A DNA stretch of 64,000 bases from Chloroflexota bacterium (GCA_017993775.1 JAGOMA010000015.1:61467-125466); one strand, 5' to 3'; shown: positions 17,704 to 27,210, counted from the first letter of the stretch. Numbers and translations are program-made. Notes: generated by a model not told the origin, from the letters alone.

Positions 17704-18111
17704 ATGACATCGTTACTAGACGCATACATCGTAGTAGTCGAGGATGATCCGAACGCGCTTTTGGTTACCATGGATTTGCTGCGCTTAAACGGCGCGGAGC
17801 ATTGTTATGCCAGCAAAAGTGTGGATGCGGCTTTGGCCTATGCAGAAAAACTGCCTCGTGTAGATTTATTTCTGGTAGACATCAATATGCCGGGCAAAAG
17901 CGGGTTTGAAATGTTGGAGGCTGTGCGGGCGAACGGCCGTTTAGAAACAGCCAAAATTATCGCTATCACCGCCGGTACCTTTGCTGACGACGTGGAAAAA
18001 GCCCGCGCGGCCGGCTTCAATGGATTCATCAGCAAGCCCCTCAGGACAACTATTTTTGGCTCACAGTTGCAGCGCGTCTTAAACGGCGAAGCAGTTTGGG
18101 ACTGGCGCTGA
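17704..18111 (+). CDS. Single-domain response regulator
   Basis: A 135-residue CheY-like receiver with no output domain. Seen: the acidic cluster VVVEDDPNAL (residues 11-20), phospho-acceptor Asp in FLVDINMPGKSGFEML near residue 59, the Thr switch in IAITAGTF near 87 and the Lys in GFISKPL near 111. It probably receives phosphate from the histidine kinase just upstream and acts by protein contact or as a relay. A candidate promoter suggests it can also be transcribed alone. Confidence 0.92.
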   Translation: MTSLLDAYIVVVEDDPNALLVTMDLLRLNGAEHCYASKSVDAALAYAEKLPRVDLFLVDINMPGKSGFEMLEAVRANGRLETAKIIAITAGTFADDVEKARAAGFNGFISKPLRTTIFGSQLQRVLNGEAVWDWR

Positions 18112-18145
18112 CCTTGTCTTGATCTCGCATACCGCTGGAGGTGGC

Positions 18146-18595
18146 GTGAACCAGAAGTTGCAGACTGTTGATCTGTTTGCCCAGACCTCGTTCTGGCGAA
18201 AACGGCCGTTTCCCACCCCCTTTCTCCTGGCGCTCTTCTTCCTCTTATTTATTACCAGCTGCGGTTTGTTCAACCGCGACGCCCAGACCCAACCGCCCGA
18301 AGGACAAGCCGCCACCCAGGTCAACCTTGTTTGCAGCGATGAATGTGCGCGCCGCGGGCAATGTGGCCAGACAAGAGACGGCCGTTCCGTCGTCTTAGGC
18401 CACCCCGAACGCCCCGCCGTGCAAGACCACCAAATGATTTTTACGACAGGCTCCCCCATGACCTTTGTTAGCGCCAACACCCGCCGGGTGCAGATCATTG
18501 CCACCACCGAAGAATTTGACCAAACCTTTTACCTGATCACGCGCCCGGAAGACGGCCGTTCCGGTTGGGTTGCCGGTTGGTGCGTAAATCCATAA
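18146..18595 (+). CDS. Small lipoprotein, SH3-like C-terminus
   Basis: A 149-residue protein. The start is taken as GTG 18146, with GGAGG five bases upstream; other starts are possible. A hydrophobic signal near residues 23-42 ends in a lipobox-like LFITSCG, so it should be lipid-anchored. The exported part has VCSDECARRGQCGQ with several cysteines, and ends in YLITRPEDGRSGWVAGWCVNP, which is like the end of an SH3b domain. It ends one base before xdhC, so it is co-transcribed with the Mo-hydroxylase genes, but no functional link is known. Confidence 0.6.
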   Translation: MNQKLQTVDLFAQTSFWRKRPFPTPFLLALFFLLFITSCGLFNRDAQTQPPEGQAATQVNLVCSDECARRGQCGQTRDGRSVVLGHPERPAVQDHQMIFTTGSPMTFVSANTRRVQIIATTEEFDQTFYLITRPEDGRSGWVAGWCVNP

Positions 18596-18596
18596 C

Positions 18597-19406
18597 ATGG
18601 ACAATTCCGCCATTTTGCAAGAACTCCTGGCCGCCCAACAAGCCGGCGAAACAGTCATCTTAGCGACGGTCATTAAAGCGCGAGGGTCTGTGCCGCGCCA
18701 TGCCGGCGCCAAGATGCTGGTATATGCCGACGGCCGTACCAGCGGCACCATTGGCGGCGGCGAATTGGAAGCTCGGGTGACGGCCGTTGCTCAGGAAATG
18801 TTCCACGATACCCAACCCCGCATCATCCCTTACACCCTGGTCGATCCGGCGCGCGGCGACCCTGGCGTTTGTGGCGGCGAAATGGAAATCTATATGGAAA
18901 CCTACCAACCACCGGCCAGCGTATTGGTCATTGGCTGCGGCCACGTAGGGCAGGCCGTGGCCGGGTTAGCCCACTGGCTGGGCTACCGGGTCATAGTCAC
19001 CGATGATCGCGTTGAACTGGCTTCTCCCACCGTCATCCCCGATGCGGACGTTTACCTGCCCGGCGATTTCGACGCCATCTGGCCCCAGCTAACCATCACC
19101 GCCAACACCTACATCGTCGTTGTCACGCGAAACGTGTTGGTTGATCAGGACATTTTGCCGCGATTGGTTGCCAGCCGCGCCCCGTACATTGGTGTCATGG
19201 GCAGCCGCCGCCGTTGGGCCGAAACACAGCGGCTGCTGCTTGCCGCCGGTTTGCCAGAAGCCGATCTGACCCGCTTCCACTCGCCCATTGGCCTGGAGCT
19301 AAACGCCGAAGACCCGTCAGAAATCGCCATCAGCATCCTGGCTGAAATTATCCAATTCCGCCGAAACAAACCTGCAGCCCAATCGTTTATCCGCCCAACT
19401 TCCTAA
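18597..19406 (+). CDS. xdhC: XdhC-family molybdenum cofactor maturation protein
   Basis: A 269-residue XdhC/CoxI protein. XdhC binds molybdenum cofactor, has it sulfurated and inserts it in xanthine dehydrogenase-type enzymes. The N-terminal XdhC/CoxI domain has ATVIKARGSVPRHAGAKMLV and GTIGGGELEARV; a Rossmann domain starts at VLVIGCGHVGQAVAGLA near residue 110, and YIGVMGSRRRW with LTRFHSPIGLELNAEDPSEIAISILAEI closes the protein. It lies directly upstream of the structural genes for a Mo-hydroxylase. Confidence 0.93.
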   Translation: MDNSAILQELLAAQQAGETVILATVIKARGSVPRHAGAKMLVYADGRTSGTIGGGELEARVTAVAQEMFHDTQPRIIPYTLVDPARGDPGVCGGEMEIYMETYQPPASVLVIGCGHVGQAVAGLAHWLGYRVIVTDDRVELASPTVIPDADVYLPGDFDAIWPQLTITANTYIVVVTRNVLVDQDILPRLVASRAPYIGVMGSRRRWAETQRLLLAAGLPEADLTRFHSPIGLELNAEDPSEIAISILAEIIQFRRNKPAAQSFIRPTS

Positions 19407-19431
19407 CCGCCAGATTTTATCCTCATGACAC

Positions 19432-20925
19432 ATGTCACTTGTAACGAGTTCTGAATTTGAAGATACTACGCCTATGAACCAGCAAACTAAATTCATTCAA
19501 CGGTATGAAACTCCCACTCGTGTCGATGACGTGCTGGCGCTGCTGACCCAATACGGCCGTGCCGCGCGCCTGCTCGCCGGTGGGACAGACCTCTTATTAG
19601 AACTGGAACGTGGACAACGGCCGGATGTCGACGTTCTAATCGATGTGACCCGCATTCCCGGCCTCAACCAGATTACCCAGGATGATCAGGGCATCATCCA
19701 TCTTGGGCCGCTTGTGACCCACAATCAGGTCATTGCCTCGCCGCTCATTGTGGCCAATGCCTTGCCATTGGCCCAGGCCTGCTGGGAAGTAGCCTCGCCG
19801 CAGTTGCGCAATCGGGCGACGGTCGCCGGCAACCTGATCACGGCTAGCCCGGCCAATGACACCATTTCGCCCTTGTGGGCCTTGGGGGCCACGGTGACTC
19901 TGGCGTCGCTGGCCGATGGGCAGCGCACCGTGCCGCTGCGTTCCTTTTACACGGGTGTGCGACGTAATGTGCTGCGCCCCGACGAAATGTTGATCGACAT
20001 CAGCTTCCCGCCGATGGCGGCGCGCGCGCGCGGCATGTTTGTGAAGCTCGGCTTGAAGCGGGCGCAAGCCATTTCGGTGGTCCACCTGGCAGTCATATTG
20101 GAATTTGCCGCAGATGATGAAACCGTGACCGGCGCAACGATTACCCTGGGCAGCGTGGCCCCGACGATCATTGCCGTACCGGCCGCTGAATCCTCCCTGG
20201 TAGGAAAAACGCTGACCGATGAAACGATTGCCGAAGCGGCGCGGCTGGCGGCGGCCACCCCCAAACCCATCGACGACGTGCGTGGTCCGGCCGAGTATCG
20301 CACGGAAATGGTGCGGGTGCTGACCAAACGCGCTCTGGCCGTTTTGCGTGATGGGCAGGAGCGGGTTAATTGGCCGCAAAACCCCACCATGTTGTGGGGC
20401 GATACGGGCGGCATTTTCCCGACGGGCGATTCTTTTGCTGCCAGCCATGACGCTGCGGCGCCTATTACCGCGACGGTGAATGGGCAAACGGTAACGGCCG
20501 TTGGCGGCATGCACAAAACACTCCTGCACTGGCTGCGCGACGAAGGCCAGCTTACCGGCGCAAAAGAAGGCTGCGCCGAAGGGGAGTGCGGCGCGTGTAC
20601 CGTTATTATGGATGGCATGGCGGTGATGTCTTGCCTGGTTCCGGCGCCGCGCGCGCACGGGGCGACCATTGTGACCATTGAGGGCCTGGCAGCGCTGGCG
20701 GGCAGCGCGGAACTGCACCCGCTGCAAGCCGCCTTTGTGGAAACCGGCGCGGTGCAGTGCGGCTATTGTATCCCTGGGTTTTTGATGTCTGGCGCGATGC
20801 TGTTGGAAGAACATCCACAACCCGATCTGGCGCACATCCAGCAGGCGTTTGCTGGTAACCTGTGCCGTTGTACCGGCTATTACAAAATCATAGAGGCTGT
20901 GGAGAAGACGGCCGTTTCGGCCTGA
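19432..20925 (+). CDS. Mo-hydroxylase FAD subunit fused to 2Fe-2S subunit
   Basis: A 497-residue fusion. Residues ~20-300 are the FAD-binding domain of the CoxM/XdhB type ([31 protein letters not shown]). Residues ~345-495 are the 2Fe-2S domain, with [13 protein letters not shown] near 380 plus a fourth Cys, and QCGYCIPG near 442 with [12 protein letters not shown] near 476. The order is FAD then Fe-S, the reverse of XdhA-like fusions. It passes electrons from the Mo centre to FAD. The start is uncertain: ATG 19432 is listed, but ATG 19474 (MNQQTKF) fits homologous N-termini equally well and neither has a good ribosome site. Confidence 0.9.
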   Translation: MSLVTSSEFEDTTPMNQQTKFIQRYETPTRVDDVLALLTQYGRAARLLAGGTDLLLELERGQRPDVDVLIDVTRIPGLNQITQDDQGIIHLGPLVTHNQVIASPLIVANALPLAQACWEVASPQLRNRATVAGNLITASPANDTISPLWALGATVTLASLADGQRTVPLRSFYTGVRRNVLRPDEMLIDISFPPMAARARGMFVKLGLKRAQAISVVHLAVILEFAADDETVTGATITLGSVAPTIIAVPAAESSLVGKTLTDETIAEAARLAAATPKPIDDVRGPAEYRTEMVRVLTKRALAVLRDGQERVNWPQNPTMLWGDTGGIFPTGDSFAASHDAAAPITATVNGQTVTAVGGMHKTLLHWLRDEGQLTGAKEGCAEGECGACTVIMDGMAVMSCLVPAPRAHGATIVTIEGLAALAGSAELHPLQAAFVETGAVQCGYCIPGFLMSGAMLLEEHPQPDLAHIQQAFAGNLCRCTGYYKIIEAVEKTAVSA

Positions 20926-20951
20926 TTCTAGGGGTTTTTGGAGGTATATCC

Positions 20952-21308
20952 ATGAGACTTGAAAAGAAACGAGATGAAGAAACAGCCAGACGCAAAGGCA
21001 TGACCGGTCGCACAATCGTGGCTTTTATCTGGCTGCTGCTTTCCATCGGTCTCAGCTATGTGCTGATCACCTATTTAGTCAGTCAGAAAATGTTGAGTCT
21101 GAACATTTTTTACCAGTGGGGTGTGCCCCGCGCCGTCCCTGATTGGGTATTTCTTGTTTTTCTAATTTTGGTGGTGGTGGGGTTTATGCAATTTTTGCTC
21201 TTCTTTGGCTTTATGATGGCCAGCCCGGAAGGCCGTCGTCATACAGGCGACCCATCGCTCTATTCCAGCTCCAAAGATCCGTTTGATGATGAGCGTGGTA
21301 GGGGGTAA
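20952..21308 (+). CDS. Small two-helix membrane protein inside the Mo-hydroxylase operon
   Basis: A 118-residue protein of no recognised family. Start at ATG 20952, preceded by GGAGG. A basic N-terminus (MRLEKKRDEETARRKGM) precedes transmembrane segments at about 18-40 and 63-87, with a short loop between them, and a hydrophilic tail ending DDERGRG. It lies between the FAD/Fe-S and Mo subunits with a 1-base gap to the latter, so co-expression is likely; it could anchor the enzyme to the membrane, which is inference. Confidence 0.65.
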   Translation: MRLEKKRDEETARRKGMTGRTIVAFIWLLLSIGLSYVLITYLVSQKMLSLNIFYQWGVPRAVPDWVFLVFLILVVVGFMQFLLFFGFMMASPEGRRHTGDPSLYSSSKDPFDDERGRG

Positions 21309-21309
21309 T

Positions 21310-23544
21310 GTGAAAAAGCACGATTCTCAATCTCTGCCGCGTGTGGATGCGGCGGGTAAAGTGACTGGTCAGGCCAATTACCCTGGCGACCTGACGCCGG
21401 ATAATCTGTTATTTGGCAAGGTGTTGTTTAGCCATCAGCCGCACGCGCGCATGGTGGCGATGGATACAACGGCCGCAGCGGCTGTGCCCGGGGTGGTGGC
21501 CATCTTAACGGCCGTCGACGTGCCCGTCAACGAATATGGCCTGATCATGCCCGACCAGCCGGTGATGGTGGGCCTGGGCAGCAGCAACCCATTTGCCGAT
21601 GTCAGCTTATGGGAAGGCGATCATGTGGCCGTCATTGTGGCGGAGACGGAGGAAGCGGCGGCGCAGGCGCGCAGCCTGATCCAGATTGAATGGGAGCCGC
21701 GTCCGGTGATTACGGATATGTTTGTGGCCATGCAAGACGAGGTGGTTTTGCAGCCCTGGCATGGCAGCAATATTCTAAAAAAGTACCAGATTCGCAAGGG
21801 AGATATGGCTGCCGGTTGGGCGGCCGCCGATGTGGTGATCGAAGGGGAGTATAAGCTGCCCTATCAGGAACACGCCTTTTTGCAGCCGGAAGCCGGGGTG
21901 GGCTATGTGGACGAACACGGCCGTATCACCATCCAAATTGGCGGGCAGTGGACGCATGAAGACCAGGAACAGGTCGCCCATGCCCTGGGCTTGCCGCTGG
22001 ATCAGGTGCGCATCATTTATCCGGCTATTGGCGGGGCCTTTGGCGGCCGCGAGGATATGTCGTTGCAGATTGTTCTGGGGTTGGCGGCCATGCGCTTGCA
22101 CGAACGGGGCATCGACCGGCCGGTACGCATTACCTGGACCCGCGAGGAAAGCATTATCGGCCACCACAAGCGGCACGAAGCAGTGGTGAAGACGAAATGG
22201 GGCGCGACGAAAGAGGGGATGGTAACGGCCGTTTCCGCCGAAGTCTTCATGAACAGCGGCGCGTATGCCTACACCAGCACCAAAGTCTTGGGCAATTTCC
22301 ACCTGATGGTCACCGGGCCTTACGAAATCCCCCATGCCCACATCGACAGTTACGCCATCACCACCAACAACGTGCCCGGCGGCGCGTTCCGGGGCTTTGG
22401 CGGGCCGCAGGGCGCATTTGCCGCCGAAAACCAGATGAACAAATTGGCTGAAGCTTTGGGCCTGGACCCGGTGGAGATTCGCCTGAAGAATGCGCTAACC
22501 GAAGAGAGCTTGCTGACAGTGCAAACCAAAATGCCCAAAGGCGTCAGCCTGAAAGAAGTCATCAGCCGCTGCGCCGCAGAAGCGAATTGGCACGGAGAAC
22601 TGGCGCCATCAGCCGGTTTTGCCAGCATCCAATCTCTGATCCCCAACCCCCAAGCCCTCAAGCAAGGGCGTGGGTTCGCCTGTGCGTTTAAGAATGTAGG
22701 CTTCTCGTTTGGCGCGCCGGAGAAGTGTGAAGCGATTATTGAGCTGTATGGGACGGGCGAGATTGAGAAGGTGATTTTGCGCCATGCGGCGGCTGAAGTG
22801 GGCCAGGGATCGCATACGGCGCTGCGGCAGATGGCGGCCACGGCCGTTGGCGTAGACGTTGCTTTGGTCGAGCTGGATATGTCCGATACGGCCAGCACCG
22901 GCAACTCCGGCTCGGTATCTGCCTCGCGCATGACCTTTATGGCTGGTAACTCAATCCGGCAGGCGGCGGACAAGGCTCTGGAGAAATGGGCCAGCGAAGA
23001 GCGCCCGGCTATTGCCCGCGAAACCTATTACCCGCCCAAGACAGAGCCATATGATCCGGAAACGGGTGTGTGTATGCCCAATTTCTCTTATGGGTATGTG
23101 GCGGAAGCGGTAGACCTGACGGTAGACGTAGAAACCGGACACATCAGTATTGAGCGGGTGGTGTGCGCCGACGATGTCGGTAAGGCCATCAATCCGATGC
23201 TGGTGCAGGGGCAGATCGAAGGGGCGGTGGTGCAGGCGCATGGGTATGCGTTGATGGAGAACTTGCAGTTGAAAGACGGCCGTATCCTCAACCCTTACCT
23301 CAGCCAATACCTCATCCCCGGCATCAAAGACATACCGACCAAGGTTGAATCCATCATTATGGAAGTGCCGGACCCCATTGGCCCGTTTGGCGCGCGCGGC
23401 ATGGCCGAAATGCCATTCCTGCCGCTGGCTCCGGCCATTGTGGCTGCGCTGCATGACGCGACCGGCATCTGGTTTGATGAGATTCCCCTGGTTCCTTACA
23501 AAGTTGTGCAAAAGCTGCGCCAGCACGGCATCGGCGCTGATTAG
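21310..23544 (+). CDS. Xanthine dehydrogenase-family molybdopterin-binding subunit
   Basis: A 744-residue large subunit of the xanthine oxidase family, hydroxylating an aromatic heterocycle or aldehyde at a Mo-pterin centre. GTG 21310 with GGGGG upstream is the likely start; an ATG at 21283 would overlap the previous gene. Seen: SLPRVDAAGKVTGQANYPGD, GGAFGGREDMSLQI near residue 243, PGGAFRGFGGPQGAFAAENQMN near 355, STGNSGSVSASRMT near 533, and GARGMAEMPFLPLAPAI near 695, whose Glu matches the catalytic base. Substrate unknown. The nearby yqeB and yqeC suggest the selenium-dependent group. Confidence 0.92.
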   Translation: MKKHDSQSLPRVDAAGKVTGQANYPGDLTPDNLLFGKVLFSHQPHARMVAMDTTAAAAVPGVVAILTAVDVPVNEYGLIMPDQPVMVGLGSSNPFADVSLWEGDHVAVIVAETEEAAAQARSLIQIEWEPRPVITDMFVAMQDEVVLQPWHGSNILKKYQIRKGDMAAGWAAADVVIEGEYKLPYQEHAFLQPEAGVGYVDEHGRITIQIGGQWTHEDQEQVAHALGLPLDQVRIIYPAIGGAFGGREDMSLQIVLGLAAMRLHERGIDRPVRITWTREESIIGHHKRHEAVVKTKWGATKEGMVTAVSAEVFMNSGAYAYTSTKVLGNFHLMVTGPYEIPHAHIDSYAITTNNVPGGAFRGFGGPQGAFAAENQMNKLAEALGLDPVEIRLKNALTEESLLTVQTKMPKGVSLKEVISRCAAEANWHGELAPSAGFASIQSLIPNPQALKQGRGFACAFKNVGFSFGAPEKCEAIIELYGTGEIEKVILRHAAAEVGQGSHTALRQMAATAVGVDVALVELDMSDTASTGNSGSVSASRMTFMAGNSIRQAADKALEKWASEERPAIARETYYPPKTEPYDPETGVCMPNFSYGYVAEAVDLTVDVETGHISIERVVCADDVGKAINPMLVQGQIEGAVVQAHGYALMENLQLKDGRILNPYLSQYLIPGIKDIPTKVESIIMEVPDPIGPFGARGMAEMPFLPLAPAIVAALHDATGIWFDEIPLVPYKVVQKLRQHGIGAD

Positions 23545-23559
23545 AGATTGGTCCAATCT
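23545..23559. repeat. AGATTGGTCCAATCT palindrome (family 2)
   Basis: A 15-base near-palindrome just after the Mo-subunit stop codon; related copies are at 35944-35976, 56593-56625 and 63754-63768. Confidence 0.7.
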
Positions 23560-23566
23560 TGTGGTG

Positions 23567-23598
23567 AGGGTCTGCGATCAGCAATGATCGCAGACCCT
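23567..23598. terminator. Terminator hairpin between convergent genes
   Basis: AGGGTCTGCGATCA pairs perfectly with TGATCGCAGACCCT (14 bp, 4-base loop), followed by a weak T-rich stretch. It lies between the converging Mo-hydroxylase subunit and the ELW-repeat gene. Confidence 0.75.
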
Positions 23599-23599
23599 T

Positions 23600-26095
23600 T
23601 TAGTTTTCCAAGGGATGTCTTGGTGGTGTATACCAGCAGCCGCCCCAATCAAAAGCCGGGTTGCTGGTAATGCGGATTTCATTTTCCCCGTTGGGCAGCA
23701 TCACGTACAGCTCGTTGTTCCCGTCGCGGTTGCTCTCAAACAAAATCAGTTTGCCATCCGGCGACCACTCCGGCACAGTGTCCTGAGCAGCGTTGTCGGT
23801 CAGTTTGGTAACGGCAAGCGTGTTCAGATTCAGGTTATAGATTTCCAGGTCGCCATCTACATCGGAATGGAAGGTGATGTTTTGCCCATCTGGCGACCAG
23901 GAAGGCTCTTTGGCCGCGGCATAGGCTGTTGTGAGCTGAGTGATGTCGCCACCGGCAGCATCCATGACATAGATTTGGAATGCGCCAGAGCGGTTGGAAG
24001 CGAAGGTTATCTGGGAGCCGTCGGGCGACCAGGCAGCGTCCTGATCCTGGGCTGGGCTGGCGGTTAGCTGCTGCAAACCTGTGCCATCAATCTGAATGCG
24101 GTACAGATTGCCATTGCTGGCGTAGGCGATGGCCTGGCTGTCCGGCGACCAGGTTGGCTCTTCCCCAACCAGATTTGCTCCCCACGGCTGGCTGATTATC
24201 CCCGTCTGGTAATCGATCAAATAAAGGCTGCTGCCGTTGTCCTGGTAGGAAGTGAAGGCGATGTTGCTATCCACCGCGCAGGCGGAATCGCCGTTTTCGT
24301 AGTCGTCGTTGGTGAGCTGGCGCAGCCCGCTGCCATCCAAAGCCATTGTGTAGAGGTCGCTGCTGCCGTTTCTATCGGACGCAAAGATGATGTTGCCTTT
24401 CAGGGGGAAGTAATCCTGGTAGTTGTTTTGCGTGTTGGGCAGAAACAGGTGGAGAATGTCGCTGCGGGTCAGGCTCCACAGATCGTAGTCGTTTAATCCA
24501 TAATAAAGTATGGTTTCCAGAGATGTGGGAGCGGGGTAAGGGGAGAGGGAGCCTGTCAGGCGATCCACATTGTGGTCCATGATTTTGATGGTTGTTGCGG
24601 CGGTTCCGGTGCTGGCCCATAAATCCCGGTTGTTATCGGGCAGTCCCTGGCCGTCTGACGCTGAGAAGAAGAATATGTCGAAGGCAGTCGTATTTTCTGT
24701 CCAACCTTGGAGGATGGCGCTGCCGCTGGGGTTGATGTCTTTGATGAGGGTTGTGCCTACGGCCGTTCCGTCACTTACCCACAATTCTCGCCCGTTCGCG
24801 CCGTCATTGGCAAACATGAATATCTGTCCCTGGATAGCTGCGCGCAAGAGAGGAAAGGATGATGCGCTGCCGGGGTAGATGTCTTTGACCAGGGTGGTGC
24901 CTGCTTCTGTGCCATCACTGGCCCACAATTCCTGCCCATAGGTTGGCTCTGTGGCCTGGAAATATAGTTTGCCATCCATGACCAGACTCTCAGGAGGATA
25001 AGAAGGGAAGGAATCATCTGCGCCGGGGTTGATGTCTTTTACCAAGACGGTGCCATCTGTTGTTCCGTTTGAACGCCATAACTCAAACCCGTGGGCGTCG
25101 TCGTAGGCATAAAACAGCATATTGTCGTTTACCATGCCATAAAACTTAGGGATTGATCCCGTCCAATCGGCGAGAAATACATCTTTTACCAGGGTTGTGC
25201 CGCTGCTGGTGCCATCGGTTTTCCACAGCTTGACGCCAGAATTGTCGTAAGTGGCGCCGAAGAGTACGCTTGTATCCCACCCTTCGTCAGCAAACGATGG
25301 CCAGGAAGAAGGTTGTCCAGGGAAGATGTCGGCAATCATTTGCGTACCGCTGCGGAGGCCGTTGGTTACCCAGAGTTCACGGCCGTGTACGATTTCATAG
25401 GCGTTAAACACCACAAGGCCAGCTGCGTCCAACACGTAATAGTTGTTGGGATTGGATCCTAAACTGCCGGGGTAAATATCTTTGACCAGGCTTGTGCCAA
25501 GCTCCGTTCCATCCGTCTTCCACAACTCAGGACCATGCGTGCCATCATCGGCCACAAAAAGGAGCGTGTCGCCGCTAATAACCATAGAATGTGGGTTAGA
25601 GCCAGGCCCTTCCGGGTTAATATCTTTAATCAGATACGTACCGGCCTCTGTGCCATCGCTGCGCCACAATTCAGAGCCGATCACGCCATCACTCGCGGCA
25701 AAAATCAGTATGCCGTGGAAATTTGTTAAACTATACATATATCCAGCAAACGTTTTTAGTTTAATGGTGCTGGTAATGGTTCCCTGCGTTCGCCAAAGTT
25801 CAGGGGGAAATGGATCAGAAAGGGTTCCATAAGATGTGAAAAACAGATAGTTCCCGGCTGCTGTTCCCCAGCTGACGTTTTCCTGAAGGAGGTTGATGGA
25901 ATTCAGCGGGGGAATTGGATCGGACGCAGGTTCTGGCGGCGCAGCGAACAGCGCCAAACTGGTTACGACTAAAGATAATATGGCTAAGGGGAAAAGGAAT
26001 ACGAGAATTTGCTTAACACGGATGAGTTTCAATTTAGTTGCCTCCCTATATGCACTCATGTTGATAGAGTAAAACGGTCTGGACGATTGGATCAT
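23600..26095 (-). CDS. Secreted ELW-repeat plus TolB-like beta-propeller protein
   Basis: An 831-residue exported protein. A signal peptide or anchor lies near residues 30-55. Residues ~90-560 hold about nine copies of a ~50-residue repeat with the core ELWRSDGTEAGTYLIKDI (ELW-x-x-DGT-x-x-GT-x-LVKDI). Residues ~600-820 hold five or more TolB/PD40 blades of the form WSPDGQNITFHSDVDGDLEIY. Both parts should be beta-propellers. Such proteins are probably surface or extracellular binding modules; no catalytic motif is seen. It interrupts the Mo-hydroxylase genes on the opposite strand. An alternative start is at 26059. Confidence 0.82.
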   Translation of the reverse strand: MIQSSRPFYSINMSAYREATKLKLIRVKQILVFLFPLAILSLVVTSLALFAAPPEPASDPIPPLNSINLLQENVSWGTAAGNYLFFTSYGTLSDPFPPELWRTQGTITSTIKLKTFAGYMYSLTNFHGILIFAASDGVIGSELWRSDGTEAGTYLIKDINPEGPGSNPHSMVISGDTLLFVADDGTHGPELWKTDGTELGTSLVKDIYPGSLGSNPNNYYVLDAAGLVVFNAYEIVHGRELWVTNGLRSGTQMIADIFPGQPSSWPSFADEGWDTSVLFGATYDNSGVKLWKTDGTSSGTTLVKDVFLADWTGSIPKFYGMVNDNMLFYAYDDAHGFELWRSNGTTDGTVLVKDINPGADDSFPSYPPESLVMDGKLYFQATEPTYGQELWASDGTEAGTTLVKDIYPGSASSFPLLRAAIQGQIFMFANDGANGRELWVSDGTAVGTTLIKDINPSGSAILQGWTENTTAFDIFFFSASDGQGLPDNNRDLWASTGTAATTIKIMDHNVDRLTGSLSPYPAPTSLETILYYGLNDYDLWSLTRSDILHLFLPNTQNNYQDYFPLKGNIIFASDRNGSSDLYTMALDGSGLRQLTNDDYENGDSACAVDSNIAFTSYQDNGSSLYLIDYQTGIISQPWGANLVGEEPTWSPDSQAIAYASNGNLYRIQIDGTGLQQLTASPAQDQDAAWSPDGSQITFASNRSGAFQIYVMDAAGGDITQLTTAYAAAKEPSWSPDGQNITFHSDVDGDLEIYNLNLNTLAVTKLTDNAAQDTVPEWSPDGKLILFESNRDGNNELYVMLPNGENEIRITSNPAFDWGGCWYTPPRHPLEN

Positions 26096-26149
26096 GTGAA
26101 TTTTACCCTTCTATTTGTTCTGAACAAAACACGCCGGTAAGATAAGACA

Positions 26150-26977
26150 ATGTTATTCTCCGATCATCTTGTCTTTATTCGCGGCGGGGGCGACCTGGCG
26201 ACGGGGGTGGCTTACCGGCTGCACAAAGCTGGCTTCCCGCTGATTGTGCTGGAGCTGCCACGGCCGTTAGTCATTCGGCGTAAAGTAGCCCTGGCAACGG
26301 CCGTTCTCGAAGGCCACGTCACCATCGAAGACCTGCCCGCCCAACTTGTCCACTCCCCCGCCGAAGCGCTGGCGATGGCCCAAACCGATACCATCCCCGT
26401 GCTTGTTGCGCCCCAATGGGACAGTTCGCAATGGACTCTTGACCCTGCGCGTCTGGTTCTTGTCGATGCGCGCCTGGCAAAACGGAACATTGATACACAC
26501 CTCGACCAGGCCGGGCTGGTGGTGGCTCTGGGACCAGGTTTCACCGCCGGGGCCGATTGCCACGCCGTGATCGAGACCATGCGCGGGCATTGGCTGGGGC
26601 GGGTGATTTGGCATGGTCCGGCGCTGCCCAATACCGGCACGCCGGGCATCATTGGTGGCAAGGGGGCAGAGCGCGTGCTGCGCGCCCCGGCCGACGGCAT
26701 CGTGGAATGGCGATTGGCGATTGGTGATTTGGTGAAAAGCGGCGAGGTGATTGGCGCGGTGGCCGGACAGCCGGTGCGCGCACCGTTTGATGGCGTGATT
26801 CGCGGGTTGATTGCCCCGGAAACGGCCGTTACCCAATCCCTTAAAATTGGCGACATTGACGCCCGCGCCGAAGTTGCTGCCTGCTTTACCATCTCCGATA
26901 AAGCGTTAGCCATCGGCGGCGGCGTGCTAGAAGCCATTCTGGCTCATCTTAATCAAAGCCATCGTACAAGACCCTAA
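26150..26977 (+). CDS. yqeB: YqeB-family protein of selenium-dependent Mo-hydroxylase system
   Basis: A 275-residue protein of the EF2563/YqeB family. The N-terminus has VFIRGGGDLATGVAYRLHKAGFPLIVLE; a middle segment VVALGPGFTAGADCHAVIET is typical; the C-terminal half begins with GTPGIIGGKGAERVLRAPADG and carries GDLVKSGEVIGAVAGQPVRAPFDGVIRG, which is like a biotinyl-lipoyl hammerhead. The family accompanies Mo-hydroxylases thought to carry a labile selenium cofactor, probably in maturation (known from genomic association). The TAA stop is supplied by the first base pairs of the hairpin repeat that follows. Confidence 0.85.
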   Translation: MLFSDHLVFIRGGGDLATGVAYRLHKAGFPLIVLELPRPLVIRRKVALATAVLEGHVTIEDLPAQLVHSPAEALAMAQTDTIPVLVAPQWDSSQWTLDPARLVLVDARLAKRNIDTHLDQAGLVVALGPGFTAGADCHAVIETMRGHWLGRVIWHGPALPNTGTPGIIGGKGAERVLRAPADGIVEWRLAIGDLVKSGEVIGAVAGQPVRAPFDGVIRGLIAPETAVTQSLKIGDIDARAEVAACFTISDKALAIGGGVLEAILAHLNQSHRTRP

Positions 26978-27210
26978 GGGTTTGAATTTCGCAAAATTTA
27001 ACTGCCCAAGGACAAACCCTTAGGGTCTGGGTCTCGCAAAAATTAATTCCTCAAGGGCAAGACCCTAAGGGTTTAGGCTTCGCAAAATTTAACTGCCCAC
27101 GGACAAACCCTTAGGGTCTGAGTCCCGCAAAATTTAATTCCTCAAGGGCAAGACCCTAAGGGTTTAGGCTTCGCAAAATTTAATTCCCCAGGGATAAACC
27201 CTTAGGGTCT
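26969..27210. repeat. Three tandem family-1 hairpins
   Basis: Three units with a ~91-base period. Each has arms AGACCCTAAGGGTTT and AAACCCTTAGGGTCT around a ~28-base AT-rich spacer (GCAAAATTTAA), separated by TCGCAAAA-rich linkers. The first arm overlaps the yqeB stop codon. They fill the gap to the alpha/beta hydrolase gene. Confidence 0.9.

Noticed and set aside
19636..21015. 459-residue minus-strand frame opposite the FAD/2Fe-2S gene
   Set aside because: Rich in His, Arg and Gln as usual for antisense of GC-rich genes; the plus strand carries clear Fe-S and FAD motifs.
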